From Pictodentalium vernedei (taxonomy: Eukaryota > Mollusca > Scaphopoda > Dentaliida > Dentaliidae), in NCBI GenBank assembly GCA_031216915.1, contig CM062294.1, positions 165,805,455 through 165,869,454 of the forward strand: a DNA stretch of 64,000 nucleotides, written 5' to 3'. The first letter of the stretch is position 1; each line of letters begins with the position of its first letter. Shown piece after piece: positions 46,496-56,868 of this stretch. A program made the translations under genes and the position numbers. The notes under the pieces were generated by a model. That model was not told the origin of the DNA. It saw only the letters and a list, made by a program, of their open reading frames with translations, and made no database searches.

Positions 46496-48598
46496 ATGAA
46501 AGGAACTTGTTCAAATTGTAATAGGAAGAAATCTTCCTCTGACTTTCATGATTATTGCATAAATTGTAGTCAGTGTTCTCGCATTAATCCCTGTCCTGTA
46601 TGTGAACATTGGGAGGAGAAACATTGGAAACGTGTGTCACGATATGTTGTTTCTGGAGAAAGAGCGATGCCGGCTCTTTCTCCACAAGGTCACTCTACTC
46701 TCTCAGTTTCTATTTCAGAGGAACCAGAACAGGGTGATGTTTCCATGTTATCTTCTTCAAGTGTGCGTCCGTCGTCACAATTAAATACAGAGCTAGCGGC
46801 AAAAGTGCTCATGGAGATTAGACAAATGTCGTCCGCTAGCTCGCCCGGTGTAGCGTCCATTCACCGAATGGTTCGGCAGCCGGGTTCGTCCGATGCGGTC
46901 CAAGAGGAAATTTTGGGTGATGCGAGCACTATAAAAATAATAGATGCACACCCAGTGACGGCGGATAGTGAACGAGAACGGAGGAAGCCTTTTAGTCCGG
47001 TTCCTAGCTCGTCCAGGTCCAGCCGGGCCGCGAGCGAGAGAGGCCCCTCTCTCGTACAACAACATCTGGGACCAGATGTTGTGGTACAAAATGTGTCTTT
47101 AGCGGAGCATACGTCCGTCGCTCGGGACGCTCCGTTGTATAAGCAGTCCGCAGAGACTGTTAAGGCTTCCTCTTCTCGCCGGCGCACACGACCGCACCTT
47201 GGCTGCGTGACCTCCGATATCTTGCCAGCTTCGCCGATGAAGGATTATTCGGCGACCAGGTCACACCATCCGGCAGCCAGGGACTCGAGACCGATGGACT
47301 CCGGACGTTCGCATAGGAAAAGTATGCGGGAGCCATCTGATGCGGAGCTGCCCTCGGCAAAGCAGCGAAAGACCGCTCCTCCGCAGGTCTCGACGTCGGA
47401 CATTCTAGTGCAGATAGCACAGCTTATCGCAGCATCCCAGCAGCCGACAGAGACGGTGTCGGATCGAGAATTATCCGACGGCGCTGGGTCGGTACGCTCC
47501 GCCGAAGCATCGGGGGCGGACGACCGGGAACATCGGGAGGTCCGACCGGATGGTGAAAGGGATACGGATGAATTGGAGCTATCCCTTTCGGAACAACACA
47601 AAGCTGCCGTAGACTTCATCCGGCACTTTCTTCCTCAAGTTGTTCCGTCGGGCCAGACTGCTGCGCTTCCGGACAGGAGAATTATAGCGTCATTGGACTC
47701 TGATTTTTTCGAGCGGTTCAGGGACATCGCTCCCGAGTTTCCGTCGCAGTCCAATAATGTTGCAAGAACATTTGAATTATTGAACGACGCTATTTTTAAA
47801 CTTGCTTCCAGGACAGGGAAAGCAGGCTTCTTGTCCGCAAATACTCTCAACCTGCCTTTCATTAATGCAAGGAATAAATTCGACACGGCAGGTCAGGGTA
47901 TACCGAGAGTTCCTCTGCGTATGGACGACGAGGCGGAAGACTTAGAGCTATCATTACCGTCGTCAGCTTCTATTCCAACCGCAGTGTTGGAAACAGCTAT
48001 TGCGTCTAACAGAGCCAATTTAGATGCCTTATCTTACGCAGATCACCTTACGAAGGCGTTATCACTGCGTCTTCAAGGGGAAGAGTTTCAGGATATACAA
48101 TCCTCCTTAAGACTTCTTTCAAGGGCAGTAGCTTATTCCACGTGTAACTCCGCCCTTTCAGTGGCTAATCTGGAGTTGGTTAGACGTGACGCAGCCCTGT
48201 CTACATCCACACTAGTGGATTCTAAGGTGAAGAACTCTCTTAGAGTCGCTTCGGTCTCAGGAGATCTTCTCTTTGACGGCAAGCTTTCCGCTATTTATGA
48301 TAATATTAAAAAGAAAGCTAGTGATTCTCTGTTGTTTAGATCCGCTCCTAAAAGGTCGGATTCAGCAGACACGAATAAGGCGGGCACTTCTGGGTCTTAT
48401 CCGCCCAAGAGAGGTTCCTATAGAGGTTCCGGTGCGTCCTCTAGCTCTTATTCGAGAGACCGTCAGGATAGCGACTCTCGTTCGGGACGTCCTTCAGGCC
48501 GGGACAATCGGTCGGACGCCCCGAGGTCGACGAGGCGAGGTGCGGGTCGTGGAAGACGTGGTTTCTCCTACCGCAGGCCTCGCAGATCCAGGAGGTGA
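46496..48598 (+). CDS. DIRS Gag-like protein, element 2
   Basis: This 700-aa protein starts at the ATG in a CACAATGAAA context; the upstream extension to 46445 begins with TTG, not ATG. It has the same N-terminal Cys/His cluster, Ser/Arg-rich middle, predicted helical section and Arg/Gly-rich tail as in element 1. It differs at six positions, including D-to-E just after the Cys cluster, S-to-Y in the low-complexity region and F-to-S in the helical part. No stop or frameshift is seen. The RT frame begins in the overlap. Confidence 0.85.
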   Translation: MKGTCSNCNRKKSSSDFHDYCINCSQCSRINPCPVCEHWEEKHWKRVSRYVVSGERAMPALSPQGHSTLSVSISEEPEQGDVSMLSSSSVRPSSQLNTELAAKVLMEIRQMSSASSPGVASIHRMVRQPGSSDAVQEEILGDASTIKIIDAHPVTADSERERRKPFSPVPSSSRSSRAASERGPSLVQQHLGPDVVVQNVSLAEHTSVARDAPLYKQSAETVKASSSRRRTRPHLGCVTSDILPASPMKDYSATRSHHPAARDSRPMDSGRSHRKSMREPSDAELPSAKQRKTAPPQVSTSDILVQIAQLIAASQQPTETVSDRELSDGAGSVRSAEASGADDREHREVRPDGERDTDELELSLSEQHKAAVDFIRHFLPQVVPSGQTAALPDRRIIASLDSDFFERFRDIAPEFPSQSNNVARTFELLNDAIFKLASRTGKAGFLSANTLNLPFINARNKFDTAGQGIPRVPLRMDDEAEDLELSLPSSASIPTAVLETAIASNRANLDALSYADHLTKALSLRLQGEEFQDIQSSLRLLSRAVAYSTCNSALSVANLELVRRDAALSTSTLVDSKVKNSLRVASVSGDLLFDGKLSAIYDNIKKKASDSLLFRSAPKRSDSADTNKAGTSGSYPPKRGSYRGSGASSSSYSRDRQDSDSRSGRPSGRDNRSDAPRSTRRGAGRGRRGFSYRRPRRSRR

Positions 48599-50588
48599 TG
48601 GCTCAAACCTCTATCGCGTTCCGGTTGGCGGAAGGTTGTCGAGTTTTTCTCAAGAGTGGGCGTCGATTACGGACGACCCTTGGGTGAGAGGAGTGACTTC
48701 GGAAGGTCTAAAGATATCCTTCAAACGAAAGCCTCCATTAACTCGAAGTCCAAAGTGGACTCATCTTCCGTCAAACCCTCAGAAAAGAGACGCTCTGCTA
48801 TCAGAGGTGCAGTCTCTTTTAATGAAGAACGCGGTAGAGGTCGTAGAAAACCAGGAATCGCTGGGATTCTACAGCCATCTGTTTCTGGTTCCGAAACCAG
48901 ACGGCTCGTTCCGTCCAGTCATAGATTTGAGCTGGATAAACAAGCTGATCATCGCTCCGAAGTTTTATATGGAGACGATTCGATCGGTCAGAGCGAGTAT
49001 TCGGGTGAACGATTATGCAACGAGCATAGATCTCAAAGATGCGTACTTTCACGTCATGGTACATCCGACATTCCGAAAGTATCTACGCTTCGCAGTCCTA
49101 GGAGTGGTGTATCAGTTCCGGGCCATGTGCTTCGGATTGAATCTAGCACCCTGGGCTTTCACTCGAGTAATGAACTCGGTAATGATTTACTTCCGAGCTC
49201 ATTCGTCTGCGGTAACGTCGGCCTACCTGGACGACATTCTTCAGAGGTACGGCAACGAGTTAACGCTTCAGAACGATGTTCAGAATCTTCTTCTATTGCT
49301 CCGACGTCTCGGTTTCATAGTAAACGAGGAGAAGTCGGATCTGGTGCCGTCCAAGTCATTCACTCATCTGGGAATGAGCTTCGAGACGCACAACAATCTC
49401 GTTCGTCTGCCGTTAACCAGAGCGAAATTAGTCAGTTGTTACGCTCGCTATTGTCTAAATACAGACAAAGTCACAGCGAGAGAATTTATGAGACTGATAG
49501 GTCTGTGCGGAGCCGCTGCGGATCTCATTCCGATGGGACGGCTACGCACACGGCCTCTTCAAATTTTCTTGACTCAGAATTGGAGTGTGAAAATTCATTC
49601 GCTCGATGTAGACGTTCTCTTGTCAGATCAAGTGAAACAAGAGATTCAGACTTGGGCAAACATTCAGTGGTTAACTCAAGGAGTTCCGCTGCAGTTGCCG
49701 GATCCGAGTTTTACCATTATGACGGATACCAGTCAAACAGGTTGGGGTGCATCATTAATCCCAACGGATTCGAGATGCCAGGGTCTTTGGGATCCGCAAT
49801 TCCTGTGCAAGCACATAAACATCAAGGAAATGATGTCAATTTGGCTTGCGTTACGTCACTGGATGGACATTATTCACGATGCTCATGTCCAAATCCTATC
49901 CGACAATACGACAGTAGTGGCGTATATACGGAATCAGGGAGGCACTCATTCAGTTCCGTTGTTCAATCTAACGGAAAGAATCCTTCTGTTTGCGTTGGAA
50001 CATCACGTTCTTCTTTCGGTCCGTCACATACCGGGTCGTCTGAATGTGCTAGCAGACTCCCTTTCTCGAAAGGGTCGCTTGTTGCCGTCGGAGTGGACTC
50101 TCAACAAACAAGTATTCAATCAGATTTGCTACCAATGGGAACGGCCAATGATAGACTTATTTGCGACACATCTCAACAATCAGTTGCAGACGTATGTGTC
50201 CCCGTGTCCGGATCCAAGAGCATTTGCTGTAGACGCTCTATCGATCCCTTGGGACGGAATGATAGGATATGCGTATCCTCCAGCGCCGTTAATTCAACAA
50301 GTATTGCTAAAGATAAAACAATCTCAATGCAAGATTCTGTTGGTAGCATCTCTGTCGCCACAGAGACCGTGGATAAATCTACTCAGGTGTCTGTTGTGGG
50401 ACCTACCGCGGAAGCTCCCTCCACGAGAGGATCTTCTTTGGCAGGGGAAATCGCGCCAACTGCATCACAACCCGCAAGGTCTCAACCTTCACGTTTTTCC
50501 GTTGTGCGGTCCTTCTTGCATGGCAAGCACTTTACAGGACGAGCAGTGGACGCGATTTCTAACTGTAGGAGGACCTCCTCTTCGCTAA
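48297..50588 (+). CDS. Reverse transcriptase-RNase H-methyltransferase-like polyprotein, element 2
   Basis: This is the counterpart of the element 1 polyprotein, 763 aa from the internal ATG. That ATG again lies within gag, so the true mode of expression is uncertain. YLDDIL and the RNase H carboxylates are kept. From the position equivalent to 37974 to the stop I count four residue differences: V-to-I after NKLI, A-to-T beside the first RNase H aspartate (TDTS instead of TDAS), A-to-P in the YAYPP region and E-to-G near the C-terminus. The TDTS change is next to a catalytic residue and could reduce activity. The frame is otherwise intact. Confidence 0.92.
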   Translation: MIILKRKLVILCCLDPLLKGRIQQTRIRRALLGLIRPREVPIEVPVRPLALIRETVRIATLVRDVLQAGTIGRTPRGRRGEVRVVEDVVSPTAGLADPGGDGSNLYRVPVGGRLSSFSQEWASITDDPWVRGVTSEGLKISFKRKPPLTRSPKWTHLPSNPQKRDALLSEVQSLLMKNAVEVVENQESLGFYSHLFLVPKPDGSFRPVIDLSWINKLIIAPKFYMETIRSVRASIRVNDYATSIDLKDAYFHVMVHPTFRKYLRFAVLGVVYQFRAMCFGLNLAPWAFTRVMNSVMIYFRAHSSAVTSAYLDDILQRYGNELTLQNDVQNLLLLLRRLGFIVNEEKSDLVPSKSFTHLGMSFETHNNLVRLPLTRAKLVSCYARYCLNTDKVTAREFMRLIGLCGAAADLIPMGRLRTRPLQIFLTQNWSVKIHSLDVDVLLSDQVKQEIQTWANIQWLTQGVPLQLPDPSFTIMTDTSQTGWGASLIPTDSRCQGLWDPQFLCKHINIKEMMSIWLALRHWMDIIHDAHVQILSDNTTVVAYIRNQGGTHSVPLFNLTERILLFALEHHVLLSVRHIPGRLNVLADSLSRKGRLLPSEWTLNKQVFNQICYQWERPMIDLFATHLNNQLQTYVSPCPDPRAFAVDALSIPWDGMIGYAYPPAPLIQQVLLKIKQSQCKILLVASLSPQRPWINLLRCLLWDLPRKLPPREDLLWQGKSRQLHHNPQGLNLHVFPLCGPSCMASTLQDEQWTRFLTVGGPPLR

Positions 50589-51545
50589 ACTATGCGGCTA
50601 AGTGGAAGGTTTTCCGTCGTTGGTGTAGGGATCATTCTGTTGATATATTTGATCCCTCTATACCAGACATTGCTAACTTTCTAGTATACTTGTTTGACGA
50701 AATCAAACTGCAACCGGTTACTATAAAGGGTTATAGATCTATGTTATCTGATACCTATGCACATCATGATAGTTTACAAATTGGATCTAATGTCTCTTTA
50801 TCGAAATTGGTTAGAAACTTTTCGATAAATAGACCCAGAACTCTTAGATTAATTCCTAAGTGGAATTTAGCTTGGGTTCTCCTTAAATTGAAGGAAAAGC
50901 CATTTGAACCTCTTGGGACAGTAGATTTCAAATTCTTATCTTATAAGACAGCTTTTCTCTTAGCTTTCTCTTCTGCCAGAAGAGTCAGTGAGCTTCATGC
51001 ACTATCGGTGGATGATTCTCATTATCGTAGTGTTGGGAACACTATCACCTTCACTACTAACGTCGGTTTTTTTAGCTAAGAATCAGGCTCCTAATAAATA
51101 TCCGGAACCTATTGTTATTAAGGCTCTTCCGTCTTCAGACGGGCGTAGGCCTTTACTCTGTCCTGTTAGAGCACTACGTATCTATAAACAGAGATCTCAG
51201 TTCATCAGAAAGGGACGGAAACGTTTCTTTCTGTCTTTGATGCCTAATAGAAAGGACATTTCAGTCCATTCTATTGCTAGATGGATTCAGTTAACTATCC
51301 GTACTGCGTATGAAGATTTATCTTCTTCTCAGCAGTCTGTGCTTAAGATTTCTGCTCATGAAGTAAGAGCTCTTTCTACTTCCTGGGCTTATGCTAATAG
51401 TGTTGCTATTACAGATTTAATGAAGGCTGCTTATTGGTCTCAGCCATCCACATTTACTAATTTTTATCTCAGAAATATTGAGTCCATTTCTGGAGACCTG
51501 CATTGTTTAGGTCCGTTATCTGTTGCTCAGAATGTCGTCCACTAA
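50327..51545 (+). pseudogene. Tyrosine recombinase of element 2, frameshifted
   Basis: This is homologous to the element 1 recombinase. A run of seven T at 51066-51072 replaces six T in element 1. The frame stops at 51079, soon after the first catalytic Arg region, and before the His, second Arg and Tyr. The downstream part stays open in the next frame to 51545 and has no other change, so the lesion is recent or a homopolymer error. If real, this copy cannot make its own integrase. Confidence 0.88.
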
Positions 51546-52143
51546 ACAGTTGCAACTATAGTTATGCAGGCTTTCTGTTCCGGCAGTGACTCCGTCCGGC
51601 TGCCCTCTTCGCTCTGGGCTATTTGACCCAGGGCAAGGGGAAGGGGGGGGGGGCGGGTGTTCCCTTAGGTCACCTGCTTTATAGTGAAAAGCAAGGGAAT
51701 GCCTCCTCCAAGACAGTATTTCTGAGTCGCTTCCGGGATTGTTTTAAAGTGTAATATTAATGTTTAATTTCATTCATGTCTTATTTTTAAAGTGTAGCTC
51801 GGTGTGAAGCATTTGTATATGTCAAGTGTCAAACGGGCTTTAATATACAATACTCGGACACTTTTAAATGATTATAAAGAGTCTCAATTCTCTGGACTAC
51901 TTTATTTATTGGCTTGTTTTAAAAATAATTAGTATAAAGGTTATACTGGATATTAATAGAGAACATGAATGTTATTGTGCTCAATTATTAAGGGTAGTGT
52001 ATCTTTCTAATTTAAATATTAAATAAGAAAGATACATGTAAAGCCTAATACTCCTTTTCTCCTTAAGGGGTTACCTCTTTATTTTATAATTGAGCTTATT
52101 GGATTTTCCTCTATGTCCTAGGCCCTCCAGCCTGTTTACTATT
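51546..52143 (+). other. 3' non-coding region of element 2
   Basis: This corresponds to 40863-41462 in element 1. It has the GC hairpin (stems 51611-51618 and 51627-51634), an 11-G run at 51643-51653 (13 in element 1) and the AT-rich hairpin at 51999-52035. No ORF is seen. Confidence 0.7.
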
Positions 52144-52232
52144 CAGCTAAGTCTGGGTCATTGGTACAGTATAAAAATGTTAAAAAATTTATAGTAATTT
52201 ATATATTTTTTATACTTACCAATGACCCAGAC
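52144..52232 (+). repeat. Internal complementary region (ICR), element 2
   Basis: Part A (52144-52178) complements the left end 45407-45441, and part B (52179-52232) complements the right end 52481-52534. Both are perfect by eye. The A/B junction gives the same element ends as the satellite flanks do. Confidence 0.94.
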
Positions 52233-52306
52233 GGGGATGGCCCTCCCTGAGTTGGGAACTCTTGCCTCCCCGCTGAGTACATAGCGCTGACCAGGCACTG
52301 CCAGTA

Positions 52307-52496
52307 AGAATGATATTTGGCGCCAATTTCGGGACGACTGCGTCACTGCGCATGCGCAGTAGAGTCGTACTATGGAGGTCCTTTAGGACATGATTTCTTT
52401 TTGTTTTGGATGCAAATTTTGGGGATTGGGGGGCAAAATTTGTGTTTGGCCCTGGTTTTTGTGGAGTTAGCACCAGCTAAGTCTGGGTCATTGGTA
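52307..52496 (-). repeat. Right inverted terminal repeat, element 2
   Basis: This is the exact inverted partner of 45419-45608, with an intact NRF1-like palindrome at 52345-52360. The right tip is 52497-52534, 38 bp as in the other copies. Confidence 0.95.
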
Positions 52497-52534
52497 AGTA
52501 TAAAAAATATATAAATTACTATAAATTTTTTAAC

Positions 52535-55500
52535 TTTCTTCATATTTTGTCATTTAGCACAGAGTCTCTGAACCTGGAATGCAATTATACCTTGCTCAGT
52601 ATGCAGGCCAGTCATGCTATGACAGGTATTCCTACATTTTATCCATATTTTGTCTTGTAGCACAGAGTCTCTGAATCCGTAATACAATTTTACACTACTC
52701 TTTAATCATTCCAATAGAGCAATGATGGGTATTGCTACATTTTCTTCATATTTTGTCATTTAGCAAAGAGTCTCTGAACCTGGAATGCAATTATACTTTG
52801 CTCAGTATACTGGCCCGTCAGGATATGACAGGTATTCCTACATTTTATCCATATTTTGTCTTGTAGCACAGAGTCTCTGAATCCGTAATACAATTGTTCT
52901 CTACTCAGTGAACATGCCAGTCATGCTATGTCAGGTATTGCTACATTTTCTCTATATTTCATCATGTAGCACAGAGTCTCTGAGCCTGGAATACAATTTT
53001 ACATTGCTCAGAATGCAGGCCAATCATGCTATGGCAGGTATTCCTACATGTTCTCCATATTTTATCTTGTAGCACAGAGTCTCTGAATCCGTAATACAAT
53101 TTTTCACTACTCATTAATCATTCGAGTAGAGCAATGGTGGGTATCGCTACATTTTCTCCTTATTTTCCCATATAGCACAGAGTCTCTGAACCTGGAATGC
53201 AATGATACATTGCTCAGTATGCAGGCCAGTCATGCTATGACAGCTTTTCCCACATTTTCACCATATTTTGTGTTGTAGCGCATAGTCTCTGAATCCGTAA
53301 TACAATTTTACACTACTCTTTGATCATTCAAGTAGAGCAATGATGGGTATTGCTACATTTTCTTCATATTTTGTCATTTAGCACAGAGTTTCTGAACCTG
53401 GAATGCAATTATACTTTGCTAGGTATGCAGGCCCGTCAGGCTATGACAGGTATTCCTACATTTTATCCATATTTTGTCTTGTAGCACAGAGTCTCTGAAT
53501 CCGTAATACAATTTTTCTCTACTCAGTGAACATGCCAGTCATGCTGTGTCAGGTATTGCTACATTTTCTCTATATTTCATCATGTAGCACAGAGTCTCTG
53601 AGCCTAGAATACAATTTTCCATTGCTCAGAATGCAGGCCAATCATGCTATGGCAGGTATTCCTACATGTTCTCCATATTTTATCTTGTAGCACAGAGTCT
53701 CTGAATCCGTAATACAATTTTACACTACTCATTAATCATTCGAGTAGAGCAATAATGGGTATTGCTACATTTTCTTCTTATTTTGTCATTTAGCACAGAG
53801 ACTCTGAACCTGAAATGCAATTATACTTTGCTCAGTATGCAGGCCAGTCAGGCTATGACAGGTATTCCTACATTTTATCCATATTTTGTCTTGTAGCACA
53901 GAGTCTCTGAATCCGTAATACAATTTTACACTACTCATTAATCATTCCAGTAGAGCAATAATGGGTATTGCTACATTTTCTTCATATTTTGCATTTAGCA
54001 GAGTCTCTGAACCTGGAATGCAATTATACCTTGCTCAGAATGCAGGCCAGTCATAGTATAACAGGTATTCCCACATTCTCTCCATATTTTGTCTTGTAGC
54101 ACAGAGTCTCTGAATCCGTAATACAATTTTTTACTACTCAGTGAAAATGCCAGTCATGCTATGACAGGTATTGCTACATTTTCTCTATATTTCACCATGT
54201 GGCACATAGTCTGTGAGCCTGAAATACAATTTTACAATACTCAATATGCAGACCAATCATCCTATGACAGGTATTCCTACATTTTATCCATATTTTGTCT
54301 TGTAGCACAGAGTCTCTGAATCCGTAATACAATTTTTCTCTCCTCAGTGAACATGCCAGTTATGCTATGACAGGTATTGCTACGTTTTCTCTATATTTCG
54401 TCATGTAGCACAGAGTCTCTGAGTCTGGAATACAATTTTATATTGCTCAGTATGCAGGCCAATCATGCTATGACAGGTATTCCTACATTTTCTCCACATT
54501 TTGTCTTGTAGCACAGAGTCTCTGAATCCGTAATACAATTTTTCACTACTCATTAATCATTCGAGTAGAGCAATGGTGGGTATCGCTACATTTTCTCCTT
54601 ATTTTCCCATATAGCACAGAGTCTCTGAACCTGGAATGCAATGATGCATTGCTCAGTATGCAGGCCAGTCATGCTATGACAGGTTTTCCCACATTTTCAC
54701 CATATTTTGTCTTGTAGCACAGAGTCTCTGAATCCGTAATACAATTTTACACTAGTCTTTAATCATTCAAGTAGAGCAATGATGGGTATTGCTACATTTT
54801 CTTCATATTTTGTCATTTACCAGAGAGTCTCTGAACCTGGAATGCAATTATACTTTGCTCAGTTTGCAGGCCAGTCAGGTTATGACAGGTATTCGTACAT
54901 TTTATCCATATTTTGTCTTGTAGCACAGAGTCTCTGAATCCGTAATACAATTTTTCTCTACTCGGTGAACATGCCAGTCGTGCTATGTCAGGTACTGCTA
55001 CATTTTCTCTATATTTCATCATGTAGCACAGAATCTCGGAGTCTGGAATACAATTTTACATTGCTCAGTATGTAGGCCAATCATGCTATGGCAGGTATTC
55101 CTACATGTTCTCCATATTTTGTCTTGTAGCACAGAGTCTCTGAATCCGTAATACAATTTTACACTACTCATTAATCATTCCAGTAGACCAATAATGGGTA
55201 TTGCTACATTTTCTTCATATTTTGTCATTTAGCACAGAGTCTCTGAACCTGGAATGCAATTATACCTTGCTCAGTATGCAGGCCAGTCATGCTATGACAG
55301 GTATTCCTACATTTTATCCATATTTTGTCTTGTAGCACAGAGTCTCTGAATCCGTAATACAATTTTACACTACTCTTTAATCATTCCAATAGAGCAATGA
55401 TGGGTATTGCTACATTTTCTTCATATTTTGTCATTTAGCAAAGAGTCTCTGAACCTGGAATGCAATTATACTTTGCTCAGTATACTGGCCCGTCAGGATA

Positions 55501-55775
55501 TGACAGGTATTCCTACATTTTATCCATATTTTGTCTTGTAGCACAGAGTCTCTGAATCCGTAATACAATTGTTCTCTACTCAGTGAACATGCCAGTCATG
55601 CTATGTCAGGTATTGCTACATTTTCTCTATATTTCATCATGTAGCACAGAGTCTCTGAGCCTGGAATACAATTTTACATTGCTCAGAATGCAGGCCAATC
55701 ATGCTATGGCAGGTATTCCTACATGTTCTCCATATTTTATCTTGTAGCACAGAGTCTCTGAATCCGTAATACAAT
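52535..55775. repeat. Satellite segment 3: rest of U2 and start of U3
   Basis: U2 resumes exactly where 45406 left off and ends at 54333. Without element 2 it is 2675 bp, two less than U1, explained by a small deletion near 53999. U3 starts at 54334 and is interrupted at 55775 by element 3. No gene is present. Confidence 0.95.
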
Positions 55776-55787
55776 ATTTTTATACTG

Positions 55788-55978
55788 TACCAATGACCCA
55801 GACATAGCTGGTGCTAACTCTTAAAATATAGGGCCAAACACAAATTTTGCCCCCCAATCCCCAAAATTTGCATCTAAAACTAAAGAAAACATGTCCTGAG
55901 AGGCCCTCCACACTTCGCCCCTACTGCGCATGCGCAGTGTCAAGGACGTTCCGAAATTGGCGCCATTTATCATTCTAA
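55788..55978 (+). repeat. Left inverted terminal repeat, element 3
   Basis: These 191 bp are a perfect reverse complement of 62549-62739. The sequence differs from elements 1 and 2 at many places (for example GACATAGCT instead of GACTTAGCT), yet both ends of this element carry the same variants. The NRF1-like palindrome is kept at 55923-55938. Confidence 0.95.
55923..55938. promoter_or_regulatory. NRF1-like palindrome, left ITR of element 3
   Basis: ACTGCGCATGCGCAGT is unchanged, although the bases on both sides differ from elements 1 and 2. The mirror copy is at 62589-62604. Preservation across a diverged ITR supports a function. Confidence 0.6.
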
Positions 55979-56868
55979 GTTTGGCCCTTCATCAGTTAAC
56001 ATCTGACTGATCTTTGTGCTTTTAAATCTCAGTTTAAATGATGCCAGACACATAAATATTAGTGAAATGGTGATTCTAAGGAGGATAGAAAAGGAGGAGA
56101 GGAAAAGAATGTGTGACAGAATATTATCAGGGCTGTAACTTAAAATTTTTTAATGAAATTATGTTAAGTTACCTATTTTCAAGGCAGCAGCCATTTTGTT
56201 GTCATTCTGATTATTTAGTTACACTGTTTTTTCAAGTGTTTTTCCTCTCTCCCTGTCCTTTAAGTTCCCCCTTGCTATTCTCCCATGCTTTTGGCATAAT
56301 TTCTGTAATTATTATTACTAAAATTTCTTGGGAGTTTAGCTGAATAACAGAATGAATTCTGTTCTTTCCCCATGTTTACGTCTTCACCTACGGGTGGTTA
56401 GGCGTTGTGTTCTGCATCTACCATCTGATGTTCTGCAGTTTCTTCCCTGGAAGTCTCTGTTTTGCATCAGATGGTGTATTTTTGGTAACTGATTTCGGGC
56501 CTGGGTGCCTGGAGTCTTATTTTAGTGTTTTTACACTCATTGTTTACATTTACAACAGCCCTCTGTGTGAGGGGGGGATTTCTAAATAATAATATCTTTA
56601 TGTTATTTCAATCATAACTAGATACATTATTATTGTTCGTAAGTGTTGAATAAATTGTTTAAAATATTTTTAAAATTTTTGTCCACACTTAGGCTTGGGA
56701 TCCATTGGGGCTCAACGTTACTTTTCAGAAACTTGGGCTGTTCTGAAAAAATATTTTTTCAAAATATTTTGATTTCAATTATTTTTTCTATATTAATGGA
56801 TCATATTATTATTATGTATTTTGATTGCCAGGGGTTAGTGCGAGTACCAGGACTTGTTTTCTTTTCTC
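55979..56868 (+). other. 5' leader of element 3
   Basis: This aligns along its length with the leaders of elements 1 and 2, with many substitutions and short indels. No supportable gene is present. Confidence 0.7.

Larger units (their letters stand above)
45407..52534 (+). mobile_element. DIRS-type retrotransposon, element 2 (YR frameshifted)
   Basis: The element is 7128 bp and nearly identical to element 1 in order and sequence. It is inserted at a different satellite position (GCTACAT^TTTCTTC), so it is a separate insertion and not part of a duplicated block. The flanks rejoin to normal satellite without duplication. ITRs, ICR and tips match each other perfectly by eye. Gag and RT are open. 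YR has one extra T, so the copy probably needs recombinase from elsewhere, unless that base is a sequencing error. Confidence 0.96.

Noticed and set aside
45407-52534. Elements 1 and 2 arising by duplication of a block that contained one element
   Set aside because: They sit at different positions in the 26-mer unit and in different monomer contexts, so two insertions are needed.
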